Shown in pieces: positions 59,165 through 64,000 of a DNA stretch of 64,000 nt (position 1 is the first letter of the stretch; each line of letters opens with the position of its first letter). This stretch comes from Gaiellasilicea sp963749515 (GTDB taxonomy: Bacteria > Actinomycetota > Thermoleophilia > Gaiellales > Gaiellaceae), in contig CAVVMR010000006.1 of NCBI GenBank assembly GCA_963749515.1, forward strand, positions 372,001 through 436,000, written 5' to 3'. The notes under the pieces were generated by a model, which saw only the letters and a program-made list of their open reading frames with translations, was not told the DNA's origin and ran no database searches. Both the position numbers and the translations under genes were made by a program.

Positions 59165-60097
59165 ATGGCCGAGCCTCCTCGCGTCCCGCCCGATCCCGAC
59201 GACGAGACGGTCATCGTCCCGCCGTCCGACGACTGGGGGCCTGAGAGCGAGGTCTTCGTCGAGCAGACCGTGACCGAGGAGCCTCCACCGCCGCGGCGAC
59301 CGGTGATCTGGCCGTGGTTGCTCGCGCTCCTCGTCCTCGTGCTCGTGGGGCTTGGCGCGGCCTACTTCCTGACTCGCGACGACGACGAAGACGCGGCGAC
59401 CACCACCTCGGCCGTCGCGACCACGACGCAGCAGGTGACCGTGCCGGATGTGGTCGGCACGACGTCCTCCGAAGCGACGTCCACTTTGCGCGACGCGGGG
59501 TTGGAAGCAAATGTCGTCGCGGTGCCTTCGGATCGATCACCCGGCACGGTGATCGCGCAGAATCCGCCGGCCGGCGAGGCGGCGGCCGAGGGCTCGACGG
59601 TCCGTCTCAACGTGGCGCAGGCGGCCGACACGACGCCGACGACGACCACCGAGCCGACCACGACCGAGCCGACCACGACCGCCGCACCCGAGCCGGCGTC
59701 CGTCCCCGACGTCGTCGGCCAATCGCTCGCTGACGCCGCGCGCGCCTTCAACGACGAGGGCCTGAAGGCCGCGGTCGTCTACGTTCCCTCGAGCGAGGCG
59801 GCGGGGCGGGTCGTCGCGCAGGCGCAACCGGCGGGAACCGAGCTCGAGTCCGGCGCCACCGTCCAGGTGAACGTCTCGACCGGCGCCGAGCCGGCGCCCG
59901 ACACGGCCGTTCCGGACGTGACCGAGAAGGAGCAGGCCGACGCGCGCCGGCAGCTGGACGCCTCGGGGTTCGAGGTGCTCACGCTGCAGCAGGAGACGAC
60001 CGACCCCGCACGTGCGGGCTTTGTCCTCTCGCAGACGCCGTCCGGCGGCGCCGACATCCCGCGCGGCTCGCTCGTCCTGCTCTACGTCGGCGCGTGA
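59165..60097 (+). CDS. membrane protein with three extracellular PASTA domains
   Basis: 310 residues. A Pro/Asp/Glu-rich cytosolic N-terminus (1-47) is followed by one membrane helix (about 48-68, WPWLLALLVLVLVGLGAAYF). Three PASTA units lie outside, starting at VPDVVGTTSSEATSTL (about 94), VPDVVGQSLADAARAF (about 179) and VPDVTEKEQADARRQL (about 254), separated by a Thr-rich linker. There is no kinase domain. PASTA domains bind peptidoglycan fragments or beta-lactams. It may act as a wall sensor or anchor. It ends 4 nt before the convergent response regulator. Confidence 0.88.
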   Translation: MAEPPRVPPDPDDETVIVPPSDDWGPESEVFVEQTVTEEPPPPRRPVIWPWLLALLVLVLVGLGAAYFLTRDDDEDAATTTSAVATTTQQVTVPDVVGTTSSEATSTLRDAGLEANVVAVPSDRSPGTVIAQNPPAGEAAAEGSTVRLNVAQAADTTPTTTTEPTTTEPTTTAAPEPASVPDVVGQSLADAARAFNDEGLKAAVVYVPSSEAAGRVVAQAQPAGTELESGATVQVNVSTGAEPAPDTAVPDVTEKEQADARRQLDASGFEVLTLQQETTDPARAGFVLSQTPSGGADIPRGSLVLLYVGA

Positions 60098-60101
60098 GCT
60101 G

Positions 60102-60797
60102 TTACTTCGGGGCGGGGTCGAGCTTGTAGCCGACGCCGTAGCGCGTCTGGATGAAGGTGTTCGTGGAAGAGCGAGCGTCGATCTTCTCCCGCAGCTTGCG
60201 GACGAAGACGTCGACGGTGCGGTCGCGGTGCGAGGCGCGGCGGCCCCAGACTCGCTGCAGCAGCTCGTCGCGGGTGAGGACGCGGCCCTGGTCGAGCGCG
60301 AGCGCGTAGATGAGGCGGAACTCCGTCGGTGTCAGCTCGGCGCTCTCGCCGTCGATGTAGGCCTGGACGTTGCGCGGGTCGAGCCGGAGCTCCTCGACGT
60401 TGATCTCGTCGCCGCGCCGCGGCTCCTGTGCGCGGGTGCCGCGCCGTGCGGCTGCGGCGACCCGGGCAGCGAGCTCCTTCATCGAGAACGGCTTGACGAG
60501 GTAGTCGTCGGCGCCGAGCTCGAGCGCGTTGATCCTGTCGTGCTCGGTGCCGCGCGCGCTGACGACGACGATCGGCGTGCCGATTCCCTCGCTGCGCGCC
60601 TGCTCGATCACGCGCCAGCCGTCGATGCCCGGGAGCATCAGGTCGAGGACGCACACATCGGGCTGCTCGTAGCGGAGCCGGGCGAGGCCGGTCTCGCCGT
60701 TCGCGACGCCGACGGCGTCGAAGCCGGCCGCCGTCAGGTGGCGCGCCATGCCCTGGGCGATCACGTCGTCGTCCTCGATGATCAGAACCTTCGCCAC
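60102..60797 (-). CDS. OmpR/PhoB-family response regulator, probable phosphate regulator
   Basis: 231 residues. The receiver has LIIEDDDVIAQGM, the acceptor Asp in VCVLDLMLPGIDG and K in YLVKPFSMKEL. The winged helix has LTPTEFRLIYALALDQG and DRTVDVFVRKLREKID. It is divergent from a kinase gene, with three exact PHO-box-like repeats in between, and pstSCA follows the kinase, so it is probably the PhoP/RegX3-type phosphate regulator. GTG 60797 is preferred; TTG 60812 would add five residues. Confidence 0.88.
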   Translation of the reverse strand: MAKVLIIEDDDVIAQGMARHLTAAGFDAVGVANGETGLARLRYEQPDVCVLDLMLPGIDGWRVIEQARSEGIGTPIVVVSARGTEHDRINALELGADDYLVKPFSMKELAARVAAAARRGTRAQEPRRGDEINVEELRLDPRNVQAYIDGESAELTPTEFRLIYALALDQGRVLTRDELLQRVWGRRASHRDRTVDVFVRKLREKIDARSSTNTFIQTRYGVGYKLDPAPK

Positions 60798-60826
60798 ACC
60801 TGAATCATGCAACGCGCGGCTGGTGC

Positions 60827-60859
60827 GGGTGGTGAACGACTGGTAACGGGGTGGTGAAC
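60827..60859. promoter_or_regulatory. PHO box between the phosphate two-component genes
   Basis: Three 11-nt units in tandem: GGGTGGTGAAC (60827-60837), GACTGGTAACG (60838-60848), GGGTGGTGAAC (60849-60859). Read on the minus strand the outer units are GTTCACCACCC, matching the actinobacterial PhoP direct-repeat unit. It lies between the two divergent starts and suggests autoregulation. Confidence 0.75.
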
Positions 60860-60883
60860 GGGCGTCTGTTAGAACCGCCGGTG

Positions 60884-61798
60884 ATGGATGCTGAAGCCGT
60901 GCGTGGCCAGGTTCTGCTCGAAGAGAGCCGCGAGGCGGTCGTGGTGCTGGACAACGACAACGTCGTTCTCGTCGCGAGCCGCAGGGCGCGCCAGTCGCTC
61001 GGAGTTCGCGAGGGCGACGAGCTCAGCCCGGAGCTCTTGAACGGAGAACGAGCCCTCGTCGTGCCGTACCGGGTCAAAGGGCATGACGAAAGGCTCGTCT
61101 ACCTCTCGCAGGAGGGCGATCTCGCCGCCTACGAGGAGCTGCGCTCGGGCTTCACGGCCGCGGTCTCGCACGAGCTGCGCACGCCCCTTGCGCGGTTGCT
61201 CTCGCTGCTCGAGCTCGCCGCCCTGCCCGGCGAGGACGTGCCGACGCTCCTCGAGCAGTCGCGCGCCGAGATCGACCAGATCGTCGAGCTGATCGACGAA
61301 GTGCTCTTCCTGGCCGAGCTCGAGTCCGGGACGCGCGTCGTCTCGCTCGGTGCCGAGCCGGTGCTGCCGGTGCTGCACGAGGTGGCCGCCGAGCTCGAGG
61401 AACAGGCGGCGAGAGCCGGGGTCGCGCTGCACGTCGAGGGCGACGAGGGCGCGGCCGCGGAAGTGAGGCCGCGCATGCTCCGCGTCGTCGCCAAGAATCT
61501 CGCAGAGAACGCGATCCGCTACGCAGGCCCCGGCACGACCGCGATCCTCTCGGTGCGCCGGTCTGCTGGAGAAGTGGTGCTTCGTGTCGTGGACGACGGC
61601 GCGGGTGTCGACCAGGCCGATCTCGCACGGCTCTTCGAGCGCTTCTACCGGGCCGACCGCTCACGCGCCTCACGTGGCACCGGACTCGGGCTCGCGATCG
61701 TGAAGCATGTCGTCACCTCCGCCGGCGGGACGGTGGAGGCGCATGGTGGGCGGGGTCGGGGGCTCGAGATCCGCTGCGCGTTCCCCACGCGTACGTAA
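60884..61798 (+). CDS. soluble sensor histidine kinase, probable phosphate-sensing partner
   Basis: 304 residues. A short PAS-like N-terminus (LLEESREAVVVLDNDNVVLV), no membrane helix, then the acceptor His in TAAVSHELRTPLARLLSLLE, KNLAENAIRYAGPG, VVDDGAGVD and GTGLGLAIVKHVVTSAGG. It lacks the membrane anchor of SenX3/PhoR; sensing would have to come through a partner such as the Pst system. TAGAAC ends about 8 nt before ATG 60884; GTG 60881 is an alternative start. Confidence 0.88.
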   Translation: MDAEAVRGQVLLEESREAVVVLDNDNVVLVASRRARQSLGVREGDELSPELLNGERALVVPYRVKGHDERLVYLSQEGDLAAYEELRSGFTAAVSHELRTPLARLLSLLELAALPGEDVPTLLEQSRAEIDQIVELIDEVLFLAELESGTRVVSLGAEPVLPVLHEVAAELEEQAARAGVALHVEGDEGAAAEVRPRMLRVVAKNLAENAIRYAGPGTTAILSVRRSAGEVVLRVVDDGAGVDQADLARLFERFYRADRSRASRGTGLGLAIVKHVVTSAGGTVEAHGGRGRGLEIRCAFPTRT

Positions 61799-61801
61799 CC
61801 G

Positions 61802-61834
61802 CTTCACCACCCTTTCACCCGATCTTCACCATCC
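61802..61834 (+). promoter_or_regulatory. PHO box upstream of pstS
   Basis: Three 11-nt units: CTTCACCACCC (61802-61812), TTTCACCCGAT (61813-61823), CTTCACCATCC (61824-61834), all sharing TTCACC at the same phase. They end 40 nt before the pstS ATG. With the box at 60827 this indicates control of pstSCA by the neighbouring response regulator. Confidence 0.75.
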
Positions 61835-61874
61835 GGCGGCCCCCGTCCCCACGGGCGGTTGGAAGACTCGCCGC

Positions 61875-62855
61875 ATGACATCGAACACGCGAACGATCGT
61901 GAGAATTGCGCTGCTGTTGGGCATGCTCGCCCTCGTGGCCACCGGCTGTGGCCGCGACGGCGACAACGGGTCGAGCGACACGAATACCTCTGCCGGCGGC
62001 GGCAGCGACCTGTCCGGCCGCATCGAGGCGGACGGGTCCAGCACCGTCGGCCCCTACACGACCGCTGCGGCCGAGCGCTTTCAGCGAGAGAACGGTGGCG
62101 TACAGGTGACCGTCGGCGTCTCGGGCACCGGCGGCGGCTTCGAGCGCTTCTGCCGGGGGGAGACCGACATCTCGAACGCGTCGCGTGCGATCAAGGACGA
62201 GGAGGCGACCGCCTGCGAGGAAGAGGGCATCGACTACGTCGAGTTCCAGGTGGCAAACGACGCGCTCACGGTCGTCGTCAACAAGGACAACGACTGGGCG
62301 ACGTGCCTGACGGTCGAGCAGCTCGGAAAGATCTGGGGCTCCGACTCCACGATGAGCAACTGGAACGAGCTCGATGCGTCCTTCCCGGACCAGGAGCTCT
62401 CGCTCTTCGGCCCCGGCACCGACTCCGGCACGTTCGACTACTTCACGGCCGAGATCAACGGCGAAGAGGGCGCGAGCCGCTCCGACTACAACGCAAGTGA
62501 GGACGACAACACGACGGTAACCGGCGTCGCGGGCGAGAAGGGCGGCCTCGGCTATTTCGGGTTCTCGTACTTCGAGGAGAACCAGGAAACGTTGAAGGCG
62601 CTCGAGATCGACGGCGGCGACGGTTGCGTGGCGCCGAGCGTGGCGGCGGCGCAGGACGGCACCTACAAGCCGCTCTCGCGTCCGCTCTACGTCTACGTGC
62701 AGAACGACGCGCTGGCGCGGCAGGAGGTCGCCGCATTCATTCAGTACACCCTCGACAACGAGGCCGAGATCGCAGCGGCCTCGCAGTTCGTGCCGCTCAC
62801 GGACGAGCAGCTGTCGAAGGCGAAGACCGACCTCGAGAGCGCACTGGGGTCGTAG
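61875..62855 (+). CDS. pstS: phosphate ABC transporter substrate-binding lipoprotein
   Basis: 326 residues. A lipoprotein signal (IALLLGMLALVATGC) is followed by a Gly/Ser/Asn linker and the PstS fold: IEADGSSTVGPYTTAAAERF (phosphate-binding loop), VSGTGGGFERFCRGETDISN, FGPGTDSGTFDYFT and GGLGYFGFSYFEEN. It captures phosphate outside the cell for the PstCA channel. A PHO box lies upstream. The stop overlaps the pstC start by one base (TAGTG). Confidence 0.94.
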   Translation: MTSNTRTIVRIALLLGMLALVATGCGRDGDNGSSDTNTSAGGGSDLSGRIEADGSSTVGPYTTAAAERFQRENGGVQVTVGVSGTGGGFERFCRGETDISNASRAIKDEEATACEEEGIDYVEFQVANDALTVVVNKDNDWATCLTVEQLGKIWGSDSTMSNWNELDASFPDQELSLFGPGTDSGTFDYFTAEINGEEGASRSDYNASEDDNTTVTGVAGEKGGLGYFGFSYFEENQETLKALEIDGGDGCVAPSVAAAQDGTYKPLSRPLYVYVQNDALARQEVAAFIQYTLDNEAEIAAASQFVPLTDEQLSKAKTDLESALGS

Positions 62856-63784
62856 TGGCATCGAGCGAGATCACCGTCAGAGCGGAGCCACGGCTCCGCG
62901 CCAGGCGGAGGCGTTACGGCGAGGACGTCGTCAAGGGCGTCCTCGGCGTTTGCGCGCTCATCTCGGTCGGCACGACAGTGGGGATCGTCATCGCCCTGTT
63001 CGCGCCCGCATTCGAGTTCTTCCAGGAGGTCTCGATCCGCAGCTTCTTGACGGGAAGCGAGTGGGCTCCGCTCTTCGAGCCCGCTCACTTCGGCGTCCTG
63101 CCGCTGATCGCCGGCACGCTGCTCGTGACGGCGATCGCCAGCGCAGTTGCGATGCCGCTCGGGCTCGGTGCGGCGATCTACCTGAGCGAGTACGCCTCGC
63201 CGCGCACTCGCGGCATTCTCAAGCCGGCTCTCGAGATCCTCGCCGGCATCCCGACGATCGTCTTCGGCTACTTCGCGCTGACGTTCATGACGCCGCTCCT
63301 GCGCGACATCGGGATCCAGGTCGACATCTTCAACACCCTCTCGGCGGCGCTCGTGATGGGCGTGATGCTGATGCCGACCGTGGCCTCGCTCTCCGAGGAC
63401 GCGATGGGAGCGGTGCCGCGCGACCTGCGCGACGGCGCCTACGCCCTTGGCTCGACGAAGCTGCAGGTCGCAACGCGCATCGTCGTGCCGGCGGCGGTCT
63501 CAGGCATCGTCGCGTCGTTCGTGCTTGCGATCTCGCGCGCGGTCGGCGAGACGATGATCGTGTTGATCGCGATGGGCCAGCAGCCCAACCTCACCTTCGA
63601 TCCGCGGGAGGCTGCCGAGGCGATGACCGCGTTCATCGCCGCCACCGGCGCCGGCGACGTGCCGACAGGGTCGATCGAGTACAAGACGATCTTCGCCGTC
63701 GGCGCAGTGCTCTTCGTCCTGACGCTGGTCATGAACGTCTTTGCGATCAGGCTCGTCCGCAAGTACCGCGAGGTCTACGAGTGA
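62855..63784 (+). CDS. pstC: phosphate ABC transporter permease PstC
   Basis: 309 residues with six membrane helices. TAIASAVAMPLGLGAAIYLSE and LEILAGIPTIVFGYFAL, then DGAYALGSTKLQVATRIVVP (the EAA loop) are the binding-protein-dependent permease marks of PstC. GTG 62855 overlaps the pstS stop; the C-terminus overlaps pstA (GTGA). Confidence 0.94.
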   Translation: MASSEITVRAEPRLRARRRRYGEDVVKGVLGVCALISVGTTVGIVIALFAPAFEFFQEVSIRSFLTGSEWAPLFEPAHFGVLPLIAGTLLVTAIASAVAMPLGLGAAIYLSEYASPRTRGILKPALEILAGIPTIVFGYFALTFMTPLLRDIGIQVDIFNTLSAALVMGVMLMPTVASLSEDAMGAVPRDLRDGAYALGSTKLQVATRIVVPAAVSGIVASFVLAISRAVGETMIVLIAMGQQPNLTFDPREAAEAMTAFIAATGAGDVPTGSIEYKTIFAVGAVLFVLTLVMNVFAIRLVRKYREVYE

Positions 63785-64000
63785 CCGCGCGGGCGCTCAG
63801 GGGCGGGACGTTCAAGGGGCTCTTGCTCTTCTCGCTCTTCGTGGGCTTCACGATGCTCGGCGTCCTGCTCGTGGACGTCTTCCACGACGGCGTGCCGTAC
63901 GTCGACATGACGCTCTTCACGAACCCACCGTCCTCGGACCCGGCGATCGCGGGTGCGCGACCGGCGATTCTGGCGACCATCTACATGGGTGTGCTGCTCC
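63781..64000 (+). CDS. pstA: phosphate ABC transporter permease PstA, N-terminal part (cut by window end)
   Basis: 73 residues are visible from GTG 63781, which overlaps the pstC stop (GTGA). They contain the first membrane helix (about 12-31, GLLLFSLFVGFTMLGVLLVD) and an extracellular loop (PYVDMTLFTNPPSSDP) typical of PstA. The gene runs beyond the window; pstB and phoU would be expected next. Confidence 0.88.
   Translation, partial: MTARALRGGTFKGLLLFSLFVGFTMLGVLLVDVFHDGVPYVDMTLFTNPPSSDPAIAGARPAILATIYMGVLL

Overview
The window is 64 kb of very high-GC, densely packed bacterial chromosome. The mix of genes suggests a free-living, aerobic, redox-rich actinobacterium. It has a PAC2-family protein, DUF3052, a DipZ-type CcdA/TlpA fusion, a ferredoxin-dependent 2-oxoacid oxidoreductase, COX15-type heme A synthase, PASTA protein and SenX3/RegX3-like two-component systems, with many GTG/TTG starts. 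A deep-branching class such as Thermoleophilia (Gaiellales/Solirubrobacterales) is my best guess, but this is inferred from gene content only. I saw no rRNA, tRNA, CRISPR array, prophage or transposase. Most genes sit in short operons with 1-11 nt overlaps (ATGA/GTGA/TGATG). Many single genes carry a TANNNT box 6-9 nt before the start codon and no Shine-Dalgarno sequence, which points to widespread leaderless transcription.

Layout. 1-9.5 kb: end of an HD-GYP gene; a minus-strand operon (OsmC, class-V aminotransferase, epimerase, prephenate dehydratase, a broken DUF3052 gene); a small repair/sanitation set (mug, NUDIX); an ArsR-SRPBCC pair with a palindromic operator; nadE. 9.5-15.3 kb: an acyl-CoA synthetase/SDR/LanC-like operon divergent from an MFS-TetR efflux operon. 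15.3-19.3 kb: a hairpin-rich spacer, an XRE-TPR regulator with operator-like repeats upstream, a tiny secreted-peptide gene directly behind it, a thioredoxin-fold lipoprotein, a rhodanese and a triple 76-bp repeat. 19.3-33.9 kb: SDR, selD-ctaA-PAC2, aldo/keto reductase, DipZ, a DEAD/DEAH helicase, a hypothetical gene translationally coupled to a DCC-family gene with an in-frame TGA at its redox cysteine, then pgl, proC, a cNMP-binding protein, a glycosylase, a methyltransferase and an O-antigen-ligase-like protein. 34-46.5 kb: a long coiled-coil MshEN protein, korA-(two small genes)-korB, an adenylate-cyclase-domain protein, an ECF sigma factor with a long C-terminal extension, corA and a truncated AAA+ protein. 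46.5-64 kb: hybrid histidine kinase, two paralogous small proteins, a calcium-repeat protein, a two-component operon, MarR-MFS, MMPL transporter, haloalkane-dehalogenase-like hydrolase, PASTA protein, a phosphate two-component pair and the start of pstSCA.

Two systems stand out. First, the DCC-family gene at 28962-29255 has TGA exactly where the first cysteine of its CxxC motif belongs. A bacterial-SECIS-like hairpin lies just after the TGA, and selD is 8 kb away: a probable selenoprotein. Second, the XRE-TPR regulator at 15819-17165 is followed after 20 nt by a 33-codon gene with an ideal Shine-Dalgarno sequence, encoding a signal peptide plus a nine-residue tail. That is the layout of RRNPP (NprR/PlcR-type) peptide quorum sensing, known mainly from Firmicutes. 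A third, well-supported regulatory observation is a pair of PHO boxes made of exact 11-nt repeats, between the phosphate two-component genes and before pstS.
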